Origin: UBA7236 sp964638865
GTDB lineage: Bacteria > Bacteroidota > Bacteroidia > Chitinophagales > BACL12
Direction of reading: 5' to 3'
Length of the DNA stretch: 31,439 nucleotides
Assembly: GCA_964638865.1 (NCBI GenBank)
Contig: CAZXBG010000033.1
Coordinates: forward strand, 1-31,439
Part shown: one piece after another, positions 14,974 to 23,856 of the stretch
Layout of the letters: the number at the start of each line of letters is the position of its first letter
Position numbering within the stretch: the stretch's first letter is position 1
Translations under genes and position numbers: made by a program
The notes under the pieces: generated by a model
What the model saw: only the letters and a program-made list of their open reading frames with translations
Told to the model about the DNA's origin: nothing
Database searches by the model: none

Positions 14974-17900
14974 ATGAAAAGAAATGTATTACTCCTCTTA
15001 CTTTGTATTCCATTCGTAATTTTTTCTGCTGACGCCCAAACCAAATCACTTTTGTGGCAAATCTCCGGTAACGGTATGTCAAAACCTTCTTACATCTATG
15101 GCACTATGCACGTTAGTGATAAAATTGCATTTCACCTTACCGACAGCTTCTTTATTGCACTTAAAAATGCTGATATTATAGCGTTAGAAAGTAATCCGGA
15201 AACATGGATAGAAAATGATTTTGGTAAAAGCAGTTCCTCAAATCAACAAAACAATTCCAATTATTATGGTGAATATTATGATTACGATCAAACTGATTTT
15301 TATACACAGGCGACCACAATTGTTATCCCGGACATAAAAACCTATGCTGCCGCATTTGCAGATAATTCTTATTTAATAAATGGTTATTTATATCGCTATA
15401 ACGACAACCGTGGTGATTATGCAGAAGAGACCTATCTCGATCTTTTTATTTTTCAATGTGGGAAAAAACTTAACAAACAAATTGCTGCACTGGAAGGAGA
15501 ACAAGAAGTATTAAAATTATTACAAAAAGCCTATGAGCCTGTTGAGGACGAGGATGAGGAGGATAAAGATTATATCACGCAGCGCAAGATCATGGAAGAA
15601 TTGGAGGAGGATGGAACTAATCTTTACGAACAAATTGATGAAGCGTATAGAAATGGAGATCTTGAAAAATTAGATTCCCTAGAATTAATTACACTTCCCT
15701 CCCAAAAATATAAATTTTATTTTATAGAGGAAAGAAATCGCAATATGGTTCGCCGCATGGATTCCATTATGGCAAATGGCAAAACTATATTTACCGGAAT
15801 AGGAGCAGCGCATTTACCCGGAGAATTCGGAGCTTTGAATTTATTGAGAGAAATGGGTTATACCGTAACACCGGTTAAAGGAAAAATTACCGGAAAAAGC
15901 ATAAAAGAAAAAGATAAAATTGATAATACATTTTATGTTCAAACTACAAATAAACAATATTCGGACGATTCGTTGTTCACAGTAAATTCTCCCGGAAAAT
16001 TATATAAGATACCTGACTATTCAGGAAATGAATTTTATTTATTTCCCGATATGGCGAACTCTGCTTATTACACTGCAACCAGAATAAAACACCGTGCAAG
16101 TTTTAAAAATATGCATATTGATGATGTTAAAAACGAGATTGACAGAATGTTATTTGAAAATATTCCCGGCGATATACAATCAAAAACGGAGATTGTTTCC
16201 AATAACGGATTAAAGGGATATGATATAGTAAGTAAAACAAAAAGAGGAAATTATTTGCGTTTTAATATATTTATCTCTCCTCTTGAGACTTTTGTATTTA
16301 AGGTAGGTGGAATAGGCGAATTTGTTATAAAATCGAAGGAGGCGCAGAATTTTTTCTCCAGTATACAATTTGCAGAACAAAAAGAAACGAAATGGACAAC
16401 CTATAGTCCCACATGGGGTTTGTTTTCTATTAACCTTCCTTCAACCAGAATTACAGATGCAGTAAAACCGGAAGAAACGGTAAGCAGTTCGCAAACAATT
16501 TGTGAAGGAGAGGCTACAGATGAATCAGGATTTTATTGGTTCACAACCTATTATTTAAACGATGATAATTTTATAGAAGAAGATAGTTTTGAACTCGTTC
16601 GTCTTACGGATATGTTCAACGAACAATTCAAAAAAAACAAATTTGAAAAAAAGGTTGAACAATTTTTAACACATGATGGCCATCCTTCCTTAGAAACAGT
16701 TTTTAGTAAAAAGGATGCGTATTTACATACAAAAGTTGTAATAAACGGTCCCTTTTATGTTTTTATGGCTGCATTAAATACTACAGATGATTATCCCGCA
16801 CAATATTTTAAATCATTAAAATTAAAGGACATTGAATATACTAAAAAGTTTGAACACTACATTGATACCTCAATGAATTTTTCGGTAACTACAATTGCTC
16901 CTGTAGTAGATACTATTCTTACTTTTGACGACATTGATTATGGATATAACGATTATTACGACTATGGTTACAACGATTCTGATGAAAAAGAAGATTTGAG
17001 TTATTTGCCGGAATATAGAAATAGGTTATTTCGATCTGAAGCCTCTCCGGAAAATATTTTCGTTACCTACGCAAAATTTCATAAGTTTTATTCCGAAATA
17101 AAGGAAGAGGAGTTCTGGAGTGAAATAGATTCTTCAATAATTAATTATTCAGGAATGAATTTGAGCAGAAAAAAATTCACGGACAAAGGAAACATTAAAG
17201 AAATAGAGTTTCTGTTGACAGATACCGGCAGCACCAGAGGAATATACAACAAGATAATTGTAAAGGATAATGTAATATTTAATTTAAATACCTGTGTTGA
17301 CACGCTACAAACATTTTCTGATTTTGTGACCAACTTCTATAATAGTTTTGCACCCGTTGACAGCACATTTGGTCCTTCAATTTTTGAAAGCCGTGCAGGT
17401 TTATATTTTAGTCAGCTTTTCAGTGCAGATACTGTTTTAAGGAAACAAGCCATTAATTCCATTGCTGTGATCGAACTTGAAGATAAGGATGCCGATAGTT
17501 TAATAAAATTCATAGAGTCTGTGGAATTTAGAAAACTTGAACTGGAGGAACGCGAATCTTTTATTGATAAATTGGCCGAATTAAAAAATAAGAATGTGAT
17601 TCCGGCTTTAAGGAAAATATATTTTGATGCCGGTGACACCAGCACAATTCAATTAGCTGTTTTGAAGGGATTGGCAGATATAAAAACAAAAGAGTCTATA
17701 AAATCCTTTAATGAGTTGTTGTATGTTGAAACTCCCCTTGCTAAAAAAGGAAGCTCCTTAAATTGGATATTTTCCCCTTTAAACGATAGCCTGGAATTGG
17801 CAGTTGATCTATTTCCACAACTATTCGATTTTACCAATCTACCTGAATATCAATATGCAACCTATAGAATGTTAGCATTAATTTCAAAAAACGATAGCTC

Positions 17901-18810
17901 TAAAATCAATTTAATTGAATCGCATAAAAAACAAATAATTGCGGAAGCAAACTCCGAATTAAAACGCTTTATGGCAGGAAATGAAGTAGGAAATAAGTAT
18001 AACTATTCCTATAATTCATACAACACCAAAGCATATTTTCCAAAATTGAAGGATATCACTGAGGGGGGAAATAATTCTTATTCCTCCACTTTTAACGATT
18101 ATAGTAACTATAGTGACTATAATTCTGATAATATATTCAGTGATTATTATCCCGGACATTCGGAAAAAAAGACCAATTATCCTTGGGCAACAAATCTTTT
18201 AGATTATTACAGCATTTTATTATCCAATTTTTATGATGACCCTGCAGTTATCAAATATTTTACTAAAATAAATAAAAGTAACGATGATGGTTTGATATAC
18301 CGCACATCCTTAACTTTAGCTAAAAACAATTTGCCGGTTCCGGACAGCATTTGGACCAACCTGCTTGAAAATAGAGAATGGCGTTATTTCACCGTTAAAC
18401 AATTACAGAAACTCGAACAAACTAATAAACTGGATACTTCATTTACCACACAATTAAAAATTGCAGAGGGATGTTTATATCAATTTGAATTCAAAGAGAA
18501 GGAAGATTCGATAAAATACATTTCAAAAACTTTAGTCAACACAAAGAATGGCCCAGGGTATATTTATTTCTTTAAAAGTAAAATCGGAAATGACAAAGGA
18601 TGGAATTTGGATTGTGTTGGAATTCAACCTGCAGATCAATCTAAATTTGAAATAGAACCTATGTTTGTTGATTACGGCTCTGTAATTCTTGATGAGGAAG
18701 ATCTGCAGAAAAAAATTGATACTATTGTAAAAAATATCGAACTATTGGGAAGACAAAGAGTTAGCATTGAGTCTGATAATTCTAATTACAACTATTATGA
18801 TGATTATTAA
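14974..18810 (+). CDS. Large TraB/GumN-domain exported protein with HEAT-like and Asn/Tyr/Asp-rich segments
   Basis: A 1278-residue product from the ATG at 14974, chosen over an in-frame upstream ATG at 14914 because it opens directly on a signal peptide (MKRNVLLLLLCIPFVIFSAD, then AQTKS). Residues about 25-300 form a TraB/GumN-like domain: 'SYIYGTMHVSD' (G43-T44-M45-H46), 'ALESNPETW' and 'GIGAAHLPGEFG' (G277-A278-A279-H280), which match the conserved GTxH and GxxH boxes of the family (putative metallohydrolase; TIKI/PrgY relatives). Typical TraB/GumN proteins have about 300 residues, so roughly 980 residues are additional. They include two similar beta-rich blocks ending in 'FFSSIQF'- and 'YFKSLKL'-type strands. 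A helical repeat zone follows (about 830-960), with 'AVLKGLADIKTKESIKSF' resembling HEAT repeats. There are at least four Asn/Tyr/Asp-rich low-complexity stretches (about 85-109, 652-676, 1009-1066 and the C-terminus 'NYNYYDDY'). No T9SS sorting domain is seen. It is coupled to the PAP2 gene 9 nt downstream. Confidence 0.8.
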   Translation: MKRNVLLLLLCIPFVIFSADAQTKSLLWQISGNGMSKPSYIYGTMHVSDKIAFHLTDSFFIALKNADIIALESNPETWIENDFGKSSSSNQQNNSNYYGEYYDYDQTDFYTQATTIVIPDIKTYAAAFADNSYLINGYLYRYNDNRGDYAEETYLDLFIFQCGKKLNKQIAALEGEQEVLKLLQKAYEPVEDEDEEDKDYITQRKIMEELEEDGTNLYEQIDEAYRNGDLEKLDSLELITLPSQKYKFYFIEERNRNMVRRMDSIMANGKTIFTGIGAAHLPGEFGALNLLREMGYTVTPVKGKITGKSIKEKDKIDNTFYVQTTNKQYSDDSLFTVNSPGKLYKIPDYSGNEFYLFPDMANSAYYTATRIKHRASFKNMHIDDVKNEIDRMLFENIPGDIQSKTEIVSNNGLKGYDIVSKTKRGNYLRFNIFISPLETFVFKVGGIGEFVIKSKEAQNFFSSIQFAEQKETKWTTYSPTWGLFSINLPSTRITDAVKPEETVSSSQTICEGEATDESGFYWFTTYYLNDDNFIEEDSFELVRLTDMFNEQFKKNKFEKKVEQFLTHDGHPSLETVFSKKDAYLHTKVVINGPFYVFMAALNTTDDYPAQYFKSLKLKDIEYTKKFEHYIDTSMNFSVTTIAPVVDTILTFDDIDYGYNDYYDYGYNDSDEKEDLSYLPEYRNRLFRSEASPENIFVTYAKFHKFYSEIKEEEFWSEIDSSIINYSGMNLSRKKFTDKGNIKEIEFLLTDTGSTRGIYNKIIVKDNVIFNLNTCVDTLQTFSDFVTNFYNSFAPVDSTFGPSIFESRAGLYFSQLFSADTVLRKQAINSIAVIELEDKDADSLIKFIESVEFRKLELEERESFIDKLAELKNKNVIPALRKIYFDAGDTSTIQLAVLKGLADIKTKESIKSFNELLYVETPLAKKGSSLNWIFSPLNDSLELAVDLFPQLFDFTNLPEYQYATYRMLALISKNDSSKINLIESHKKQIIAEANSELKRFMAGNEVGNKYNYSYNSYNTKAYFPKLKDITEGGNNSYSSTFNDYSNYSDYNSDNIFSDYYPGHSEKKTNYPWATNLLDYYSILLSNFYDDPAVIKYFTKINKSNDDGLIYRTSLTLAKNNLPVPDSIWTNLLENREWRYFTVKQLQKLEQTNKLDTSFTTQLKIAEGCLYQFEFKEKEDSIKYISKTLVNTKNGPGYIYFFKSKIGNDKGWNLDCVGIQPADQSKFEIEPMFVDYGSVILDEEDLQKKIDTIVKNIELLGRQRVSIESDNSNYNYYDDY

Positions 18811-18819
18811 AGCTTGTTT

Positions 18820-19698
18820 ATGAAAAAGTTTTTGTTTTTCACACTCACAATAATAACATGTACTGTTTTTACCCAAAATATTACAGAAAACTCTGCTGTA
18901 AAACAGGATAGCAGCTTGGTATTAAATAAAAAACTACATTTCTACAAAAGTGATGTTTACGACTTGAGTTTGAAGAAAGAACTCCTAATAACAATTCCTA
19001 TCGCGGCAATATTAATAACTGACTATTTTGTGGAGTCTAAAATTTTAACTGCAGACGATCTTACATCACTCGATTTAAATGATGTTCCATGGTTTGAAAG
19101 ACATATTATTTATTTCGATACCGCTTCTGCCTCTCGCGCTGCTGAATTAAGTGATGTTTTTAATAAAACATCGTTATTGATTGGGATAACTTCCATTGCG
19201 ATTCCCATTGGAGATTTTCCCGAAATACTGACAAATTTTGTTTTGTATTATGAAGGAATGTCGATAAATTCCGGATTAACAGATTTATTAAAAAAAACGG
19301 TAGGTCGGGTAAGACCCTATGCATATAATACCGCATTTCCTGAAACTTACCGATTGCACGGAGCCGTTACAAGTTCGTTTCCCAGTGGCCATACAAGTTC
19401 AACTGCCTTTAGTTGTTTTTTTGCGGCAAAAATGATAGATGATTATTTAATTGATGATAACAATCGTATTGTAAAAACTATTAATTGGGCAAGCGCTGCA
19501 TTAATTCCTGCATGGGTGGGCTATTTAAGAATGGCAGCAGGAGTACATTTTTTAACAGATGTTGCCGGTGGATATATAATAGGCGCAAGTTGCGGATTTT
19601 TTATCCCGGAGTTGCATAGAATCAAGAATGAAAATATTTCCTTCTTCCCTGCTTATTGGAATGAGGGCAGTGGTTTAAGTTGCACCATAAAATTTTAG
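18820..19698 (+). CDS. PAP2-family membrane-associated phosphatase
   Basis: A 292-residue protein starting at the ATG 18820; an in-frame TTG at 18814 would add only two residues. The N-terminus is a signal-type hydrophobic segment (MKKFLFFTLTIITCTVFTQN). The PAP2 signatures are complete: K158-x6-R165-P166 ('KKTVGRVRP'), P188-S189-G190-H191 ('SFPSGHTSS') and R237-x5-H243-x3-D247 ('RMAAGVHFLTD'). The enzyme should hydrolyse a phosphate ester, typically lipid phosphates such as phosphatidate or undecaprenyl pyrophosphate, on the periplasmic side; the substrate is not readable. It follows the TraB-like gene by 9 nt and is presumably cotranscribed. Its 3' end converges on the kelch operon with just 8 nt between stop codons and no visible terminator. 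Confidence 0.88.
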   Translation: MKKFLFFTLTIITCTVFTQNITENSAVKQDSSLVLNKKLHFYKSDVYDLSLKKELLITIPIAAILITDYFVESKILTADDLTSLDLNDVPWFERHIIYFDTASASRAAELSDVFNKTSLLIGITSIAIPIGDFPEILTNFVLYYEGMSINSGLTDLLKKTVGRVRPYAYNTAFPETYRLHGAVTSSFPSGHTSSTAFSCFFAAKMIDDYLIDDNNRIVKTINWASAALIPAWVGYLRMAAGVHFLTDVAGGYIIGASCGFFIPELHRIKNENISFFPAYWNEGSGLSCTIKF

Positions 19699-19706
19699 CA
19701 TTGAAT

Positions 19707-20075
19707 TTATTTTATTTCGATTTGAAGTGCATTTAATTCTTCGATGGAAATGGTGGGATGTGCCATTCCATTTTGCATTTTCTGAACCATTAATTCAGCA
19801 ACCTTTCTTGCATCAGATTCTGAGGTAAACATATGCAATCCATTTACTGCAGGTATATTAGGCTGATGAATATATTTTTCGCCGTTTACATAAATATCAT
19901 ATCCGAACCCATACCCTTCCACAAAGGTTTTTACTTCGTAAACCATAGGTTGCGCTTCAGGGATAAGATTACCATTTCGTTTATTGTTTTCCTCAATAAT
20001 ATTTGACTCCCGGTTGTTATTATTACAGGATATAACGAAAAAAACAAATACAAATATAAGTGTCGGGAATTGCAT
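19707..20075 (-). CDS. DUF4907 family lipoprotein
   Basis: A 122-residue protein with a short signal peptide and lipobox 'VISC' (Cys17), followed by an Asn-rich linker. The region from about residue 45 ('YEVKTFVEGYGFGYDIYVNG') through 'YIHQPNIPAVNG' to 'ISIEELNALQI' is the DUF4907 pattern: a strand containing YGYDIY, the IHQP.IPA motif, and a helix 'ESDARKVAELMVQKMQNG'. Function of the family is unknown. Its ATG overlaps the stop codon of the upstream kelch gene (TGATG), which implies translational coupling. As last gene of a three-kelch operon it probably works with the propellers at the envelope. Confidence 0.82.
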   Translation of the reverse strand: MQFPTLIFVFVFFVISCNNNNRESNIIEENNKRNGNLIPEAQPMVYEVKTFVEGYGFGYDIYVNGEKYIHQPNIPAVNGLHMFTSESDARKVAELMVQKMQNGMAHPTISIEELNALQIEIK

Positions 20076-21352
20076 CAGATCACAATAAATTTTTTAACTC
20101 CTTCAACCTCTCCTTGCGTAAAAACTAATTGATATACACCTTTTGGCAAATCCTTATTTTGGAAAGTAAAGGAAGTAGTGTTATTAAAATAAGAAATTTT
20201 ACTCCAATTACAACTGCTACTAACATCATTCCCCTGCATATCAAATACACGAATTGTTGCATTCGTAAAATCGATGTGCGAATTAATATTCACCGTTGCA
20301 TAACTTTTAACGGGGTTAGGGAAAAAATCAATATTTTTTAAAGGTAAAATTAAATTCATTACGGCTAATGTAGTATCCGTAGTATCCTGTTGAATTATAT
20401 TTGTTGTATCTCCCCACAACCAAATGTCGTAGTGGAAACCGGTATCATAACCCATACCGACAAATGCCATAGTATCAATTACAAAAGCTGTGAGATTCGA
20501 TCTTGCACCACCGGGAAAATCAGGTAATTGCAACCAGCTATCCAATATTGGATCATATTCCCAAAAATCGTTTCTGTTGGTTAAGGTTGTATCGTATCCA
20601 CAAACCAAATAACCTTTGCCATTTAAAGAAAATGCTGCGGATCCGTATCGTGCACTTCCACCAAATTCATTTCTGAGGAACCAGGCATTAGCACCTGCAT
20701 TATATTCATAAATATCATTTTTAAACGCACCATCATCTCCTGTGCCCACAAATACACGACTTTCAATAACGAAAGCCACAGCAAATCTTCTTGGAGTACC
20801 GCCATAATCCGCTTTTTGTGTCCAGGTATTTGAGAGCGTATCAAATTGCCAAAGATCTTTTTTTAATCCTGATGCATCCTGACCCAAACCAATATATCCT
20901 TTTCCTTCCACTGAAAATCCAATGCCACTTCTTCTGTCAATTCCTCCAACAGAGGGTTTAACCGTCCAAACATTTGTAAGATAATTATATTCCCAAAAAT
21001 CGTTTAAAAATGGATCTCCGCCCTGCCCGGTTCCTATGTAACCTTTGTTGCCGATAGTAAATGCTGCAGCAACATTTCTTTCCAAACCCTCTCCGATAGC
21101 GCCGCCTAAACTTTCCGTTTGAAACCAACTATCCATTATTGGATCATAAGCATAAAAACTTCTTCTGAAATCCTCTCCATCATATCCTAATCCAACAAAT
21201 CCAAAATCGCTGAAACCAAAGGAAGAAACTGCACTTCTTCCGTCGCCCGGAAAATCTGCCTTTTGTTCCCAATTATTTACTGCGTATGATTTTTGATCAG
21301 CGAAAAATAAAATGCAGATCACAAACAAAATATTTCTCATCAACTTCCACAT
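20075..21352 (-). CDS. Secreted six-bladed kelch propeller with T9SS sorting domain (third kelch gene)
   Basis: A 425-residue exported protein. A signal peptide (M1 or M5 start, ending near SYA-VNN) is followed by six kelch-type repeats of about 48-55 residues. Each has the pattern R-x-A-x-(A/S)-F-x-I-x-x-K-G-Y-(I/V)-G-x-G ... N-D-x-(W/Y)-E-Y-(D/N) ... W, for example 'AAFTIGNKGYIGTGQGG' and 'NDFWEYDPILDSW'. The last 80 residues or so begin 'IDFFPNPVKSYATVNI' and end 'EGVKKFIVI', a T9SS type A sorting domain, so surface export is expected. The start codon abuts the stop of the upstream kelch gene (TAAATG), and the stop overlaps the DUF4907 ATG. The ligand is unknown; kelch propellers bind proteins or glycans. 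Confidence 0.88.
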   Translation of the reverse strand: MWKLMRNILFVICILFFADQKSYAVNNWEQKADFPGDGRSAVSSFGFSDFGFVGLGYDGEDFRRSFYAYDPIMDSWFQTESLGGAIGEGLERNVAAAFTIGNKGYIGTGQGGDPFLNDFWEYNYLTNVWTVKPSVGGIDRRSGIGFSVEGKGYIGLGQDASGLKKDLWQFDTLSNTWTQKADYGGTPRRFAVAFVIESRVFVGTGDDGAFKNDIYEYNAGANAWFLRNEFGGSARYGSAAFSLNGKGYLVCGYDTTLTNRNDFWEYDPILDSWLQLPDFPGGARSNLTAFVIDTMAFVGMGYDTGFHYDIWLWGDTTNIIQQDTTDTTLAVMNLILPLKNIDFFPNPVKSYATVNINSHIDFTNATIRVFDMQGNDVSSSCNWSKISYFNNTTSFTFQNKDLPKGVYQLVFTQGEVEGVKKFIVI

Positions 21353-22594
21353 TTATTGAATATAAATTTTTCCTGTTACATATTCAGAAAGACCATCCTG
21401 TTCTTTTATTTGAATTTCGTACAAATACATTCCCGCAGCGAGATCATTTCTATAAAAATTAAATTTATCATCTGTTGAATTATTATCTTCAAATACTAAT
21501 ACACCATTGGTATTAAATACTTTTAAATCCGCAGATTCCATATTAATAGGCATTTCAAAAACAATAACAGTATTTTGATGCATTGGATTTGGCGAAACGG
21601 TTGATGCTAATCGTGTATCACTATAATCCTCTGGAACTGCAAGAAAATAAGGTTTATATTTATACATACTTCTTTTAACTCCGTCAGGGCCTTTACCTGT
21701 GCCTGCATAACCATAGTTTCCGATAGTAAAAGCAACACATGATCTTCGCTCAATTCCGGGTATACTTGCCTTTTGCATCCAGGTATCTGTTATCGGATTA
21801 TATTCATAAAAATCTTTCTGATAACCTCCATCAGTGCCCAAACCAACAAAACCGCGACCTGAAATTTCCAAACCAACAGCATTAAACCTCGGTGAACCGG
21901 GAAAATCAGCTATCTGAGTCCAAATATTTGTTTGCGGGTCATATTCATAAAAATCATTTCGGTAATAATCTTCATCTGCACCGCAGCCAACATACCCTTT
22001 TCCGGCTATAGAAAAAGCCGTTGCACCGTATCTTGTGCCGGCCGGGAAATTGGCTTTTTTAAGCCAATCATCAGCAACCGGATCATATTCCCATAATTCG
22101 TTGGAATAATAACTGGAGCCTAATTTTCCGCAAACCAAATATCCTTTAAATGGAGTGGAAAATGCTGCTGCGTAATAAATACCTCCACCAAAATTTCCTT
22201 CCCAGTCATCCTTGGCCGTCCAGGTATTTGTTATGGGGTTATATTCATAGAAATCATCTTTTTTTGAACCGGTCCATGCTATAAATCCGTTAATTCCCGT
22301 TCCAACATAACCGCGGTTTCCAATTGCAAATGCTATTGCATCTCTTCTTTGAGATCCCGGCAGATCGGCCTTTTGGCTCCAGGAATTTGAGCCCGGATCA
22401 TATTCCCAGAAATCTTTTCTACAGGTGTTGGCAGTATCTAACCCTGTGCCCACATAAGCTCGCCCACCAACTACAAAAGAAACAGCCCTTTCTCGTTCAC
22501 CACCTCCAAAAGAAGCAACGGTAGACCAGGTATTTTGACCAAAACACAGCGTAAATAAAAATAAAATTGCTGTGAGTGTAAATGTTTTTTTCAA
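21353..22594 (-). CDS. Secreted six-bladed kelch propeller with T9SS sorting domain (second kelch gene)
   Basis: A 413-residue protein. A signal peptide (MKKTFTLTAILFLFTLCFG before QNTW) precedes six kelch repeats such as 'AIAFAIGNRGYVGTGINGF' and 'KDFYEYNPITDTWMQKASIP'. A short linker leads to a type A T9SS sorting domain beginning 'STVSPNPMHQNTVIVFEM' and ending 'SEYVTGKIYIQ'. It lies 29 nt after the first kelch gene and runs directly into the third. Blade sequences are closely related to those of both neighbours, pointing to tandem duplication. Function beyond surface binding is not inferred. Confidence 0.88.
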   Translation of the reverse strand: MKKTFTLTAILFLFTLCFGQNTWSTVASFGGGERERAVSFVVGGRAYVGTGLDTANTCRKDFWEYDPGSNSWSQKADLPGSQRRDAIAFAIGNRGYVGTGINGFIAWTGSKKDDFYEYNPITNTWTAKDDWEGNFGGGIYYAAAFSTPFKGYLVCGKLGSSYYSNELWEYDPVADDWLKKANFPAGTRYGATAFSIAGKGYVGCGADEDYYRNDFYEYDPQTNIWTQIADFPGSPRFNAVGLEISGRGFVGLGTDGGYQKDFYEYNPITDTWMQKASIPGIERRSCVAFTIGNYGYAGTGKGPDGVKRSMYKYKPYFLAVPEDYSDTRLASTVSPNPMHQNTVIVFEMPINMESADLKVFNTNGVLVFEDNNSTDDKFNFYRNDLAAGMYLYEIQIKEQDGLSEYVTGKIYIQ

Positions 22595-22623
22595 ATTGTT
22601 TTATTTATATAAACATCAAGGTG

Positions 22624-23571
22624 TTACTCCGTTTTCAGTTCCCAAAGGTCTCTTAAATTAGTTCCGCTTGTTCCCAATCCACAATATCCAATATTTCCAA
22701 TGGTAAATGCAGTCATATATCTTCTGCCTATCCCGGGAAATTCAGGCACGGAATCCCAGACATTTGTAATTGGATCAAATTGCCACCAATCGCTGTAGTT
22801 ATCTCCACTGGAATAATTATCTCCGGTTCCAATATAACCCTTTCCATTCATAACAAATCCGCACGCTTCCTGCCGTTCAGGGCCCGGAACATCCGCTCGC
22901 ATAATCCATGTATCGGTTACAGGATCATATTCATAAAAATCGTTGGTTGCACTAAACGCATTTCCTGTTCCAATGTATCCTTTATCGCCTATGGCAAATC
23001 CCACTGCCGCAATTCTTCCGGCACCGGGCAAATTTGACATTTGTGTCCAGTCGTTTGTTGCCGGGTCATATTCCCAAAAATCTTTTCTATAAGTAGCGTC
23101 ACTTCCTGTTCCTACATATCCTTTACCGTCTATTGCAAATCCAACTCCACCATGCCTTGCTGTACCTTCAAAATCAGCGATAGCGGTCCATGTATTTGTA
23201 ATTGGATTATAGCCATAAAAATCATCATGTTCAATAAAATATGGATCCCTGCCTGTCCCCACATACCCAATACCATTAATGGTGAAGGAGGCGCACTGCA
23301 GTCTTTTTCCGCCGGGAAAATCAGCTTTTTGTGCCCAGGTATTAGTTCCCGGGTCAAATTCCCAGATATCTTCAAATAGAATATCAACTATTGCATTGTA
23401 GTGTCCAAGTCCCATATACCCGCGATTACCAACGGAAAATCCGATTGCACGGTGTCTGGCTTCTCCTCCGAAATTTGCCTTTTCTGTCCATACGAGTGTT
23501 GCAGCAACTTGTGTGGCGTGCATATTAACTAAAAATAAAACAACTAAAAACCCTGCTTTGAGTCTGTTCAT
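22624..23571 (-). CDS. Exported six-bladed kelch propeller lacking a sorting domain (first kelch gene)
   Basis: A 315-residue protein: signal peptide (MNRLKAGFLVVLFLVNMHAT, cleavage near VAA-TLVW) and six kelch blades ('IGFSVGNRGYMGLGHY', 'VGFAIDGKGYVGTGSD' and similar). It ends 'LRDLWELKTE' immediately after the last blade. Unlike the two kelch genes downstream it has no T9SS C-terminal domain. The spacer to the next ATG is only 29 nt, so no lost tail is hidden there. It may therefore stay in the periplasm or be carried by a partner. First gene of the operon, with a promoter at 23638-23670. Confidence 0.85.
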   Translation of the reverse strand: MNRLKAGFLVVLFLVNMHATQVAATLVWTEKANFGGEARHRAIGFSVGNRGYMGLGHYNAIVDILFEDIWEFDPGTNTWAQKADFPGGKRLQCASFTINGIGYVGTGRDPYFIEHDDFYGYNPITNTWTAIADFEGTARHGGVGFAIDGKGYVGTGSDATYRKDFWEYDPATNDWTQMSNLPGAGRIAAVGFAIGDKGYIGTGNAFSATNDFYEYDPVTDTWIMRADVPGPERQEACGFVMNGKGYIGTGDNYSSGDNYSDWWQFDPITNVWDSVPEFPGIGRRYMTAFTIGNIGYCGLGTSGTNLRDLWELKTE

Positions 23572-23637
23572 TTGGATAACTTTTTGTTACGAGGAGGTTA
23601 ATCCAGTGTTAAATTTATGTGTATTTTTTGTTATTTT

Positions 23638-23670
23638 CAAACCTACAAGAAAAATATTTATCCAAACAAA
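23638..23670 (-). promoter_or_regulatory. Promoter of the kelch/DUF4907 operon
   Basis: On the minus strand TAGGTTTG (23645-23638) matches the -7 consensus TAnnTTTG exactly. TTTG occurs upstream at 23666-23663 (17-nt spacer) and at 23670-23667 (21-nt spacer), fitting the Bacteroidota -33 element. The leader to the ATG at 23571 is about 60 nt. The remaining 23671-23856 shows no other gene. Confidence 0.55.
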
Positions 23671-23856
23671 ATGTAATTTTAGGACATACAAAAAAACAGT
23701 TTTAAAAAAACTTAAAATTCTAACCGCTTCGCTTTTTCAGATTGCTGCCTTATAGGAGTGAATACTTTATGATTTTAATAGAAATTGATAGGAACAATGA
23801 CTTTAAATTGTAAAAAATAAAATATTTCTGTTGTTTTACATCACTAAAAATTTAAA

